DNA from: JACDCA01 sp963810305
GTDB lineage: Bacteria > Acidobacteriota > Vicinamibacteria > Vicinamibacterales > 2-12-FULL-66-21
Length of the DNA: 64,000 nucleotides
Assembly (NCBI GenBank): GCA_963810305.1
Contig: CAWEMY010000013.1
Location: 171,163 to 235,162, forward strand
Direction of reading: 5' to 3'
Under the pieces are notes generated by a model, which had not been told where the DNA came from, did no database searches, and saw nothing but the letters and a program-made list of their open reading frames with translations. Of this stretch, positions 9,740-18,494 are shown in pieces. The position numbers and the translations under genes are program-made. The stretch's first letter is position 1. Every line of letters starts with the position of its first letter.

Positions 9740-9837
9740 GGGGTCAGATCTTGTTTCTTGCAGAAATGTCCTCGATGGGGGACTCTTCGCATCGTCCTCG
9801 CGAGAGGTCAAAAACGCAAGAATCAAGATCTGACCCC
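9740..9837. repeat. Inverted-repeat (MITE/REPIN-like) element
   Basis: A 22-base left end (9740-9761, starting GGGGTCAGATCTTG) and its inverted copy (9816-9837, ending CAAGATCTGACCCC) differ at one position and enclose about 54 bases. The right end contains the TGA stop of galK (9823-9825). The structure resembles paired REP sequences mobilised by RAYT-type transposases; none is encoded here. Confidence 0.75.
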
Positions 9838-11010
9838 CACCGCTCCGGCGGCGTCGGCTGACGCGCTGACATAGATGTCCGGCGTCAGGCCGGTGGCCGC
9901 TTCGTAGCTGGCGGCGATCCGGCTGCGAAATTCGTCTACGGCCTCCTCGTGCACGAGATTGACGGTGCAGCCGCCGAAACCGCCGCCGGTCATCCGCGAT
10001 CCGAAGACGCCAGGGCTGCCGCTGGCCGCCTCCACGAGTATGTCCAGCTCGCGAACGCTCACCTCGTAGTCGTCGCGCAGGCTTCGGTGGGACGCGGCCA
10101 TGAGCGGTCCGAGCGCGCCAGGATTGCCGCCCTCGAGCGCGTCCGCAGCCTCCAGGACGCGGGCATTCTCGGTCACGACGTGCCGCGCCCGACGGAAGAG
10201 CACGTCGCCGAGGTCCGCACGAGCGGCCTCGACGCGCGACAGGTCCACATCGCGCAAGTTCGTGACACCCGGATCGTCCTGCCTGAGTTTCGCGACCGCC
10301 GCGGCGCATTCCGCGCGGCGCATGTTGTATTCCCCCGACGCATTTGAATGTCGCACCATCGAATTGCAGGCGACGATTCGAACCTCCGGCGGCAGCGGAA
10401 TCCGCCGATGCGTCAGAGTCCGGCAGTCGAGCATCAAGGCCGCCCCTGCTTCAGCGTGCAGAGCGGTGTATTGATCCATGATGCCGACCGCGGCGCCGAC
10501 CACTTCGTTCTCCGCTCGCTGGCACAGCCGCGCGATGGTGGTGCGATCGAGGGAGATGCCGGCAAGATCCAGCAGTGCGACCGCAACGGAGACCTCCAGC
10601 GCGGCAGACGAGCTCAGCCCCGCGCCTGCCGGGACCTCACTGTGCAGCAGCAGGTTCGCACCGGTCTCGACGTGCTGTTCCAGCAGCATCGCGATCACGC
10701 CGGCGACGTAGTCGAGCCACGCGCCGGTTCGTCCGGGCGCCGCCTCGGCCCGAATGGACACGGTCTGATCCGCATTGATGGAGTGGACGACGATCGTCCG
10801 GTCGCGGCGTGGGGCTGCCGCAATCCAGCACGACAAGTCGAGCGCCACCGGCATCACGAATCCGTCGTTGTAGTCGGTGTGCTCGCCGATCAGATTGACG
10901 CGTCCGGGGGCTCGGTACAGGCGTGGCTTCGTGTCGAACATCTCGCGAAAGCGCGCTGACAGAAAAGCCGGATCGACGGACGAGGGAGTTGAGAGAGACT
11001 CGGCGGTCAT
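9823..11010 (-). CDS. galK: Galactokinase (GHMP kinase)
   Basis: Phosphorylates galactose at C1 with ATP. All GHMP landmarks are present: the galactokinase signature GRVNLIGEHTDYNDG near residues 37-51, the ATP loop PAGAGLSSSAALE and the C-terminal MTGGGFGGCTVNL. Its 395 residues are normal for the family. The last four residues, GVRS, and the stop codon are supplied by the inverted-repeat element downstream, suggesting that the native C-terminus was replaced by a few codons without loss of the fold. It shares its strand with the importer operon but is separated from it by the 98-bp element. It suggests the imported mixture contains galactose as well as fucose, as in fucosylated galactans. 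Confidence 0.93.
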   Translation of the reverse strand: MTAESLSTPSSVDPAFLSARFREMFDTKPRLYRAPGRVNLIGEHTDYNDGFVMPVALDLSCWIAAAPRRDRTIVVHSINADQTVSIRAEAAPGRTGAWLDYVAGVIAMLLEQHVETGANLLLHSEVPAGAGLSSSAALEVSVAVALLDLAGISLDRTTIARLCQRAENEVVGAAVGIMDQYTALHAEAGAALMLDCRTLTHRRIPLPPEVRIVACNSMVRHSNASGEYNMRRAECAAAVAKLRQDDPGVTNLRDVDLSRVEAARADLGDVLFRRARHVVTENARVLEAADALEGGNPGALGPLMAASHRSLRDDYEVSVRELDILVEAASGSPGVFGSRMTGGGFGGCTVNLVHEEAVDEFRSRIAASYEAATGLTPDIYVSASADAAGAVGVRS

Positions 11011-11122
11011 TCGACGGCGGCCTTATGATGATGCGTCACGCGCGGTCACGAGCTTACCCTGCTTCGTCACCGGCTGGCTCGGCCTGTTCCGTTACCACCA
11101 TGTGCTCGTAACAGGCAGATTC

Positions 11123-11151
11123 TTGACACATTCTCCGGGACACCGTAGCGT
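11123..11151 (+). promoter_or_regulatory. Putative sigma-70-like promoter
   Basis: Perfect -35 TTGACA (11123-11128), 17-base spacer and a weak -10 TAGCGT (11146-11151), 33 bases before the ATG at 11184. It lies in the divergent gap between galK and the Gfo/Idh gene and would drive the plus-strand arm. Confidence 0.45.
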
Positions 11152-11183
11152 CGCGGTCGGTGCCCGTCGGCGGAAGGGACAAC

Positions 11184-12482
11184 ATGTTTCTCACACCGGA
11201 ACAGCAGGAGCTCGGACGCCGCACCTTCCTGAAAGCCCTCGCCGGCACTCCCGCTCTTGGACTTCTCGCCGCCGCCGCCACCACCAAAGGACCGGTACCA
11301 GGCGGCCCGGTTCGTCTCGGCGTCATCGGCGTCGGTGGCCAGGGGCGGGCGCTGCTCAATAACGTCGATCCTTCCTTCGGTGAGGTCCGCGCGATCTGCG
11401 ACATCAATCCCGCATCGCTGATGCGTGCCGACGAGGCGATGCAGAAGAAGGGCATGCCGAAAGCGCGCCACTACGTCGAGTGGGCCGATCTACTCCAGAA
11501 GGAGGATGTCGAAGCCGTCCTCGTCGCCGTGCCGCTCTGGCAGCATGCGGACGTCACCGTCGGCTGCCTCGATGCCGGCAAGCACGTGCTCTGCGAAAAG
11601 ATGATGGCGTGGGATGTCGATGGCTGCGAGCGGATGACGCAGGCGGCGGCACGCAACCGGAAGGTGCTCGAGATCGGATACCAGCGGCGCTACAACGGGG
11701 TGTACCAGTCGGCATTCGAAGGGATCGTCCAGCCGGGTCTGCTCGGCGACGTCTATCACGTGCGGATGGTGTGGCACCGCAACGGCAACTGGCGTCGCAA
11801 AGGGGAGCCGCCGGTACCCGACTACGACGCCTCGAAGTGGGGGTACCCGTCATTCGACCACCTCTGGAACTGGCGGTTGTACTGGAAATATTCGCAGGGC
11901 CTGATGGCGGAGCTCGCCAGCCACCAGTTGAACGCGGCGAACTGGTTTCTGGGATCGGCGCCAACCGCGGTCACCGCCAGCGGCGGCATCCACAGGTTCA
12001 ACGACGGGCGGGAAGTCCCCGACCACATATATTCGATGTGGGAGTACCCCGGAGGCCGTACTGCGACGTACTCGTCGATCGAGTCCAACGCGTTCGAGAA
12101 TCGTTACGAGGTCTACTTCGGCACCAAAGCGACATTGCTCGTGCGGAATGAGAACGAGGCGCTGATGTTCGAGGAGGGCTCCGCGGCGAATCGTCAGACC
12201 ACCGTCCAGGTGTCCCCGCGGGAAGGTGCCGCGGCAGCCGACGCGTCCGAGACACGGCCGGCCAATACGTCCGGCGGTCCCGGCGCCGCAGCGGTCTCTC
12301 CGGCGGCCCCTGCGAGCGGGCCAAATCGGCCGTCCGCGACACGCCAGCAGATCTCGCGATTTTGCTCGGCGGTGCGCGTCGGCACACCGATCGCGTGCGG
12401 TCCCGAACAAGCGATGCACTCCGCGCGCGCGTGCATCCGCGCCAACGAGGCGATCAAGCAGCAGGCGCGGCTGGCCGTGTGA
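11184..12482 (+). CDS. Tat-exported Gfo/Idh/MocA oxidoreductase
   Basis: NAD(P)-dependent sugar oxidoreductase family, 432 residues from ATG 11184, which has GGAAGGG 5 bases upstream; GTG 11160 is an alternative start. A twin-arginine leader (RRTFLKALAG then a hydrophobic Ala-rich stretch) suggests export in folded form with bound cofactor. The Rossmann motif VRLGVIGVGGQG follows, then CEKMMAWDVDG in place of the usual CEKP. The C-terminal domain contains an unusual Ala/Pro/Ser/Gly-rich stretch of about 40 residues (12220-12350). Exported relatives oxidise or hydrate sugars, for example glycoside 3-dehydrogenation; the substrate here is unknown. It is the first gene of a four-gene plus-strand arm divergent from galK. 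Confidence 0.85.
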   Translation: MFLTPEQQELGRRTFLKALAGTPALGLLAAAATTKGPVPGGPVRLGVIGVGGQGRALLNNVDPSFGEVRAICDINPASLMRADEAMQKKGMPKARHYVEWADLLQKEDVEAVLVAVPLWQHADVTVGCLDAGKHVLCEKMMAWDVDGCERMTQAAARNRKVLEIGYQRRYNGVYQSAFEGIVQPGLLGDVYHVRMVWHRNGNWRRKGEPPVPDYDASKWGYPSFDHLWNWRLYWKYSQGLMAELASHQLNAANWFLGSAPTAVTASGGIHRFNDGREVPDHIYSMWEYPGGRTATYSSIESNAFENRYEVYFGTKATLLVRNENEALMFEEGSAANRQTTVQVSPREGAAAADASETRPANTSGGPGAAAVSPAAPASGPNRPSATRQQISRFCSAVRVGTPIACGPEQAMHSARACIRANEAIKQQARLAV

Positions 12483-12501
12483 GTCGGCATCGTCCCTCGT
12501 G

Positions 12502-13263
12502 ATGTTTCGCCTGTCAGGCAGGACGGCGCTGGTTACCGGAGCGGGCTCGGGGATCGGCGCGGCGATCGCGGAGACGTTCGCCAGCGCTGGCGCGCGTGTG
12601 TTCGCGACCGATCGCGACGGCGACACCGCGCGCGGCACGGCGGATCGGATCAACGCCTCCGGCGGCCGGGCGGATGCGCTGACGCTGGATGTGACCGACG
12701 AAGACAGATGCGCGGGCATCCTGGCGGAAGTCTTGGGAGGCACCGAGGCCGTCGACATTCTGGTGAACAACGCCGGGATCGGTCACGTAGGGACGTTGAT
12801 GACGACCAGCGGCGAAGACCTCGATCGTCTTTACGCCGTCAACGTGCGGGGTATTTTCAACGTGACCAGGGTGTTTCTTCCCGCCATGCTCGAACGCAAA
12901 CGAGGGAGCATCGTCAACATCGCATCGGTCGGTGGCGTCGTGGGGATACGCGATCGCCTCGCCTATTGCACGACCAAATTCGCGGTCGTCGGCCTGACCA
13001 AGGCGATGGCGCTCGATCATGCAGCGACCGGGGTGCGCGTCAACTGTATTTGCCCGGGACGGGTAAAAACGCCGTTTGTTCAGGCGCGCTTGAAGGAGTA
13101 TGCGGATCCCGAACGTGGGCTGCGCGAGATGTCCTCGTCACAGGCGCTCGGCCGGATGGGGACGCCGGCGGAGATTGCCGCGGCTGCGCTCTACCTGGCG
13201 AGCGATGAGGCCGCTTTCGTCACCGGGGCCGCGTTCATGATCGACGGCGGATGGATAGGGTAG
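12502..13263 (+). CDS. SDR-family dehydrogenase (possible 2-keto-3-deoxy-L-fuconate dehydrogenase)
   Basis: Classical short-chain dehydrogenase, 253 residues from ATG 12502. Nucleotide-binding TGAGSGIG, structural NNAGIG, catalytic Ser in VNIASVGG and YCTTK are all present, and the C-terminus ends FMIDGGWIG as in many sugar-acid dehydrogenases. In the oxidative fucose pathway an SDR oxidises 2-keto-3-deoxy-L-fuconate at C4 before FAH-type cleavage; this gene or the second SDR at 14501 could do so, the other acting as L-fucose dehydrogenase. This is context inference. The next gene starts 3 bases after the stop, so the pair is co-transcribed. Confidence 0.87.
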   Translation: MFRLSGRTALVTGAGSGIGAAIAETFASAGARVFATDRDGDTARGTADRINASGGRADALTLDVTDEDRCAGILAEVLGGTEAVDILVNNAGIGHVGTLMTTSGEDLDRLYAVNVRGIFNVTRVFLPAMLERKRGSIVNIASVGGVVGIRDRLAYCTTKFAVVGLTKAMALDHAATGVRVNCICPGRVKTPFVQARLKEYADPERGLREMSSSQALGRMGTPAEIAAAALYLASDEAAFVTGAAFMIDGGWIG

Positions 13264-13265
13264 TC

Positions 13266-14504
13266 ATGACGGACCTACAGATGATCGTCCGGGTGGCGCT
13301 CGTCGGCGGGCCGATGTACGACCCGCTGTACGAGACGATCCCGGACTTCGAGCATCAGACCGGCTACCGGGTCGAGGTCGTTGCGCAACTGCCACATCCC
13401 GAACTGAACGGGTTTGTGAAACGTGCGCTCGAGTCCGGTTCACCGCGGATCGATCTGCTCTCGACCCACACGAAGTACGCGCCCTCGCAGGCGGAATGGC
13501 TGGCGCCGCTCGACGGTCTGCTGCCGGTGGACCTCGAGGAGGATCTGCTGCCGCGGCCTCGCGAGCTGTCGCGCATCGGCGGACGGCTTCTGCAACTGCC
13601 TCGGAACCTCGACGTACGGCTCCTGCATTATCGCCGCGACCTGTTTGAAGACCCGCGCGAACAGGACGCGTTCGTGCGCATCGCGGGACGTCCGTTGCGG
13701 GTGCCGGAGACGTGGACCGAGCTCGCCGAGGTGGCGAGCTTCTTCACGCGTCCCGGCCTCTACGGGTTCCTGTTCCCCGGACGGGACTCGGGCCTGTTCG
13801 GCACGTTTTACGAGATGCTCGTCGGCGCCGGCGGTGAGCTGTTCGACGAAGCGCTGCGGCCGGCGTTCGATTCTTCGGCCGGCATCTGGGCTGCCGGTCT
13901 GATCGCGGACCTTCATCATCACCGTCGGGTGACCCCGCGAGATCTGTCCGGATGGCACTATGACGACATTTCCGCCGCGTTCCGCTCCGGCGGTGCCGCG
14001 ATGGTGTGCGACTGGCCGGGGAGTTATCACCTCTATCAGGACCCGGCCACGTGCGCTGTTGCCGCACACGTGGGTCTCGCTCTAGTGCCAGTAGGGCCGG
14101 CTGGGATCGACGCCGCGTACGCGGGCTGCCATTCCTTCGCAATTCCACGGGCCGCTGGCAATCGCAAAGGCGCGACGGCGCTGCTGCACTGGCTGACCTC
14201 GTTCGATGCACAGCTCGGTGAAGCGCGCCGCGGAGCGATCCCTTGCCGGGCGAGTGCGCTGGCCCGTGTTCGAGAAGAGGCCGCCGCGGATCCTTTGCAA
14301 GCCCACCGCTGGGAATTGCTCGCCGCTGCGGAGGAGACGATGATCATCCCCCCGCGGTTCGCCGCGTATCCGGACTGCGAGGAGGCGATCTGGCGCGCCA
14401 TCCAGGAAGCGATGGAAGGCACCACGTCGCCGGCCGAGGCCGTGGCAAGCGCCGCCCGGACGATTGCGCCGATTGTCGGCATCCGGGCCGCGGTTCGGTC
14501 ATGA
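13266..14504 (+). CDS. Extracellular-type solute-binding protein lacking a signal peptide
   Basis: 412 residues related to family 1/8 ABC solute-binding proteins: opening VRVALVGGPMYDPLYETIPD, lobe motif RIDLLSTHTKYAP, VPETWTELAEV, GFLFPGRDSG, an AMVCDWPGSY segment and the late AAGNRKGATALLHWLTS region. Unusually, the fold starts within about 12 residues of the first Met and no hydrophobic leader or lipobox precedes it in this frame, so as read it would stay in the cytoplasm. No cognate MalFG-type permeases are nearby. It sits between two SDR genes (3 bases after the first, 4-base overlap with the second). It may be a cytoplasmic sugar sensor or binder, or the leader may lie in an unrecognised upstream frame. 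Confidence 0.8.
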   Translation: MTDLQMIVRVALVGGPMYDPLYETIPDFEHQTGYRVEVVAQLPHPELNGFVKRALESGSPRIDLLSTHTKYAPSQAEWLAPLDGLLPVDLEEDLLPRPRELSRIGGRLLQLPRNLDVRLLHYRRDLFEDPREQDAFVRIAGRPLRVPETWTELAEVASFFTRPGLYGFLFPGRDSGLFGTFYEMLVGAGGELFDEALRPAFDSSAGIWAAGLIADLHHHRRVTPRDLSGWHYDDISAAFRSGGAAMVCDWPGSYHLYQDPATCAVAAHVGLALVPVGPAGIDAAYAGCHSFAIPRAAGNRKGATALLHWLTSFDAQLGEARRGAIPCRASALARVREEAAADPLQAHRWELLAAAEETMIIPPRFAAYPDCEEAIWRAIQEAMEGTTSPAEAVASAARTIAPIVGIRAAVRS

Positions 14505-15283
14505 GCGCAACCGGCACTTTCGCAGGCCAGACCGTCCTCATCACCGGCGCCGCAAAGGGTATTGGACGCGCTACCGCGGAGCGCTTCGCTGCCGAAGGCG
14601 CGCACGTGGCGCTGGTGGATCGCGACACGGAAAATCTCGAGGCTGCCGCGACGCGCATCTCGGCGACGGGCGCCCGGGCGCTGCCGCTCGCCCTGGACAT
14701 TGCCGAAGCCGGAGCCATGCGCGTCGCCGTTGGCAAGTGTGTCGAATCGTTTGGCGGTCTCGACATCCTGATCAACAACGCGGGGATCCATTTCGCCCGT
14801 GCGATAGACGAATACACCGATGACGAGATCGATCGGGTCATCGGCGTGAACATCAAGGGTGCGCTGCATGCCATCCGGGCTGCGGTTCCGCACTTGAAAC
14901 AGCGCGCCGGATCGATCGTGTCGGTGTCGTCGATGACCGGGCTGGTGGGGCAGGACCGCGGCGCCGTCTACGTTGCCACCAAGGGAGCGCTGATTGCACT
15001 GACGAAAGCGCTCGCCCTCGAACTTGCGCCTTTCCGCATTCGCGTCAACTGCGTCTGCCCGGCGGGCGTCGACACGCCGCTGATGCGTGAGTGGGCCGCG
15101 ACGCTTCCGGATCCCGACGCCGTCCTGCGCGGACAGGCCTCGATGCACCTCACCAACCGCCTCGCGACGGCCGACGAAATCGCCTCGGCGATCCTGTTCC
15201 TGGCCTCCCCCGCGGCCTCGTTCATCACCGGAATTGCGCTGCCCGTCGATGGGGGCGCGACGCTCGGATATCGTCGAGGCTGA
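14501..15283 (+). CDS. SDR-family dehydrogenase (possible L-fucose/sugar dehydrogenase)
   Basis: Short-chain dehydrogenase of 260 residues. Motifs: TGAAKGIG, NNAGIHFAR, Ser in VSVSSMTGL, YVATK, and PVDGGATLGY at the C-terminus. ATG 14501 overlaps the stop of the binding-protein gene (ATGA). It closes the four-gene plus-strand arm; the next gene is convergent. Expected role: NAD(P)-dependent oxidation of the free sugar or of a keto-deoxy acid intermediate in the same pathway as the divergent dehydratase and FAH hydrolase. Sequence does not separate these roles. Confidence 0.86.
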   Translation: MSATGTFAGQTVLITGAAKGIGRATAERFAAEGAHVALVDRDTENLEAAATRISATGARALPLALDIAEAGAMRVAVGKCVESFGGLDILINNAGIHFARAIDEYTDDEIDRVIGVNIKGALHAIRAAVPHLKQRAGSIVSVSSMTGLVGQDRGAVYVATKGALIALTKALALELAPFRIRVNCVCPAGVDTPLMREWAATLPDPDAVLRGQASMHLTNRLATADEIASAILFLASPAASFITGIALPVDGGATLGYRRG

Positions 15284-15289
15284 GCAGCC

Positions 15290-16317
15290 TCAACTTCCGA
15301 TCGCCTCCATTCGCCCGGTTCGTGCGGCGCGGTAGATGGCTTCGACGATCGCCACACTCTTCCGTCCTTCCCGCGCATCGCACGCGGCGGCTCGTCCGGT
15401 GCGGATAGCGTCGATGAAGTCCTCGAGCACCCGCGCATGCGGAGCGGCGTCGGTAACGCTCGCTGTCCGGCGCTCGGGCAGCGGCCGGCTTCAGCCGGCC
15501 TGACCGCGGCTGCTGCGTCCGCTCCGAAGATCGGTCGCGACGAGCGTGTCGCTGCTTCGACGAGCAGCGTGCCTTCCGAGCCCGGTCAGCTCGAGCCGCC
15601 GCGAATACCCGGGGAAGATCGACGTCGCCGCCTCGATGACGCCGATCGCCCCGTTGCGAAAGGTGAGCACCGCCGACGGCAGTGTCTTCGACTTCGATCG
15701 AGTGGACGCGTGTCGCGACGACCGCCGATACCGACGCCACCGCGCCGAACAGCCACTGCAGCAGATCGACCGTATGGATGCCCTGGTTCATCAGCGCGCC
15801 GCCGCCGTCCAGTGCGTGCGTGCCACGCCAGCTCGAATCGCCGTAGTACTCCGGCGGGCGATGCCACTTCACGCGTCCGGAGGCCAGCACCGGCACGCCG
15901 AGCCGTCCCTCGTCCACGATCTGCTTGACACGCAGGAGGTCCGGCTTCAGCCGGTCCTGAAAGAACACGCCGACACGGACGCCATGCCGTTCCGCCGCGG
16001 CGATCACCGCATCCGACGCGTTCGATCGAGATGTCGAGCGGTTTCTCGACGAGCGCGTGAAGGCCTCGTTCGGCCGCGGCGATCGCCTGCTCGGCGTGCA
16101 CGCCGGACGGACTGCCGATCGCTACGATGTCGAGCGGTTTGTGGGCGAGGAACTCTTCGAGAGCTGCCGTACGCGGACGCGCCGGCCATCTCCGCGAGCC
16201 GTCGTGCTTTTGCGAAGTAGGGGAGTAGACCGCGGAAACGACGACGCCCGGCACCATCTGCGCCGCGCGCAGATGCGTCGCGCTGATGTTGCCTGCGCCG
16301 ATCAGACCCAGGTGCAT
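15290..16317 (-). pseudogene. Gfo/Idh/MocA oxidoreductase, interrupted
   Basis: The N-terminus MHLGLIGAGNIS (ATG 16317, AGGAG upstream inside a heptad repeat), VEKPLDIS and QGIHTVDLLQWLFG identify a cytoplasmic Gfo/Idh/MocA dehydrogenase of normal length, ending GRMEAIGS with TGA at 15290. The coding path changes frame near 16220, 16170, 16020, 15680 and 15560-15580. In addition, a REP-like palindrome inside the C-terminal part supplies an in-frame TGA (complement of 15491-15493). The frameshifts could be sequencing errors, but the stop inside the repeat would terminate the protein about 65 residues early even with the frames corrected. It is the last gene of the LacI-headed operon. Confidence 0.7.
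15483..15505. repeat. REP-like palindrome, copy 3 (inside a gene)
   Basis: GGCCGGCT / AGCCGGCC arms (15483-15490 and 15493-15500) with flank TGACC, differing from copy 2 at one of 23 bases. It lies within the Gfo/Idh gene and puts a TGA in that gene's reading frame. Confidence 0.75.
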
Positions 16318-16324
16318 GAAGAAC

Positions 16325-16408
16325 AACTCCTAACTACTAACTTCTAACTCCTAACTACCAATTGAGACGAGTTTGAGTTTAGAAGTTAGAAGTTAGAAGT
16401 TAGGAGTT
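16325..16408. repeat. Heptanucleotide tandem arrays in inverted orientation
   Basis: The left array (16325-16357) has diverged CTAACTT/CTAACTC heptads; the right array (16379-16408) has TTAGAAG heptads, the reverse complement. About 20 non-repeat bases separate them, so the transcript could fold into a long hairpin. The AGGAG before the upstream-strand gene start at 16317 derives from a heptad (TTAGGAG). It lies between two Gfo/Idh genes of one operon. Confidence 0.8.
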
Positions 16409-16418
16409 GCGAGGGCAA

Positions 16419-17774
16419 TCACGTTCGCCCATTGCCTACCACGACCTCCTGACGCTTGTCGTCGAAGCGTGACTCGCTGGCCGGTGTGCAGGGCGGCGAT
16501 GGTCATGCAGAGCGCGACGGAGTGGCGATAGCCGGCCTCGATGTCGGCGTTCGGTGTCTTGCGGCTGCGCACGCACTCCATCCAGTTGCGGACGTTCGCG
16601 CTGGTGTCGCTGTCGACGCCGGTCGACGCGTCCGTGGCCGTCTTCTCGCGCGCTCGCGGTGAGCGACTTTCGCTCGAGCAGGTTCGGCGCCATTCCCATC
16701 GCCTTCGAATGGCGCTCCTGCAGGCCGCCCTCCGGCGTGATCTCGCCGGTGTCGAGATTCATCGTGCCGCCGTTCGAGAAGTAGAGCTCCTTGACGTCTC
16801 CTGCCTGGTTCGTCATCCGCGAGCTGTAGAGGACCTGAAAGCCTTTGGACGGGTCGTTCAGCGGCCCGTAGTCGAAAACAGCGGTCATCGTGTCGTAGTT
16901 CTGCCGTCCGTCCTTCCACAGATAGATGCCGCCATTGGCGACGACCGTCCGCGGGCGCGGCAGATCCGTGAACCAGTGGACGGTGTCGATCTGGTGGACC
17001 ATCCACTGGTCCGGGATGCCGGATGAATACGGCCAGAACAGCCGGTACTCGAGGTGCTTTCTCGCATCGAACGGGACCTGCGGGCGATTGATCAGGAACC
17101 GCTTCCAGTCGGTGTCCTCCTCGCGCAGCTCCGCAACCAGTTGCGGACGTCGCCAGCGTCCGGGCTGATTCACGTTCCAGGTCATCTCCGCCATCACGAT
17201 GTCGCCGAACTGGCCGGAGCTTGATGAAATCGTACGCGCGCCGGTATTTCTCGGAGCTTCGACGCTGCGTGCCGATCTGCACGATCCGCCCGGACTCCTT
17301 GACCGCCGCGCGGATGGCCTTGGCGTCGGCCATGGTATTTGCGAGCGGCTTCTCGATGTAGGCGTCGCGTCCCGCTTTCATCGCCTCGACGCCGTGCATC
17401 GCATGCTGAAAGTCGGAGGTCGCGATGATCACCGCATCGACGTCGTCACGCTCGTAGAGCTCATCGTTGTTCCGGCAGAGCGCGGGCTTCGTGCCCGTCA
17501 GTTTCTCGATGAACGCGGAGCCCTCTTCGCGGCGGCGGCTCCAGATGTCGGAGATGGCGACGATCTCGAAATTCAATTCCGCCGCGTGCTTCATGAACGA
17601 CGGGATCAGGTCGTTCTTCGTCCGATCGGAGAACCCCACGATGCCGACGCGAACGCGGTCGTTCGCGCCGCGGATTCGTGTCTGCGACGAGGCGGGGGAT
17701 GCCAGGGCCAGACCCGCGGCGCCGGCACCCGCGACCCGGATGAACTCGCGTCGTGAACGGTGCGTCGCGCTCAT
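16419..17774 (-). CDS. Tat-exported Gfo/Idh/MocA oxidoreductase (frameshifted)
   Basis: Twin-arginine leader SRREFIRVAGAG, then VRVGIVGFSDRTKND and IEKPLANTMADAKAIR mark a Gfo/Idh/MocA enzyme; later landmarks are WMVHQIDTVHWFTDLPRP and NWMECVRSRKTPNADIEAG, the last a conserved C-terminal substrate-domain helix. Total length of about 450 residues is normal. The frame changes near 17205, 16660 and 16470, with coding similarity continuing each time. ATG 17774 overlaps the DUF1080 stop (ATGA). Exported relatives next to DUF1080 proteins are associated with 3-keto-glycoside formation, which fits this neighbourhood; the exact substrate is inferred. Confidence 0.8.
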
Positions 17775-18486
17775 CGTGAACCTCCTGTCGCGTTTGTCAG
17801 GATCCTGATATTGCGGATCCAGACCCGGTCGCCATGGTCCTGCAGAAGGATGTGCCCCTTCTGCGGTTTGCCGAAACGGTCGATGCCTTTGAATTTGCTC
17901 TTATCGACGGCGGCCTGCAAGCGCGGCGCTGCCGAGCTCGTACTGCAGGACTCGCGTGCCGTTCAACCAGTGCTCGACGCTCGTTCCGCTGACGACGACG
18001 CGGCTCTCGTTGAAGTCGCCGGCTGGTTTGAGCGGACGGCCGTGGGCCGGCAGGACGTCGTAGAACGCCGCCGTCTGGCGATGCGGACCGATCTTCGCAT
18101 CCGGATGCCGTTCATCGTCCAGCATCTGGTACTCGTGACCGATCGCTGCGTCGCGATCCTCGAGCACGAAGTACTTGAGGCCGCTGTTGCCTCCGGGCGC
18201 GATCTTCCATTCCCACGCCAGTTCAAAGACGTCGTACGTGTCAACAGTGATGACGTCGAGCGCGCCGCGCGTGTCGCTGCCGCCGGCGGGCATCGATCGT
18301 CAGGGTCCCGTCTTCGATCTTCCATCGAGTGGACGAGGCGTCCGGTTTCTTGTAGCCGCGCCAGCCGGTCAGCGTCTTACCGTCGAACAGCGGTACCCAG
18401 TCGTCCTGGCGACGATCGGGTGTGGACTGGATCGGCATGACGGCGATGCCGGAAAGAAGCACAGCGGCCGAGGAACGTCCCAGCAT
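17771..18486 (-). CDS. DUF1080 / 3-keto-disaccharide hydrolase-like secreted protein (frameshifted)
   Basis: Concanavalin-like DUF1080 fold (Pfam 3-keto-disaccharide hydrolase). A leader peptide (LGRSSAAVLLSGIAVMP) is followed by DDWVPLFDGKTLTGW, FELAWEWKIAPGGNSGLKY, EYQMLDD, VEHWLNGTRVLQYE and the terminal GHILLQDHGDRVWIRNIRI, all typical. Two single-base shifts lie near 18292 and 17925. ATG 18486 has AGGAG 5 bases upstream. Family knowledge: DUF1080 enzymes cleave glycosides oxidised at C3 by Gfo/Idh dehydrogenases, acting in the periplasm. Its place between a sugar isomerase/epimerase and a Tat-exported Gfo/Idh gene matches such systems. Confidence 0.82.
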
Positions 18487-18494
18487 ATTGACTC

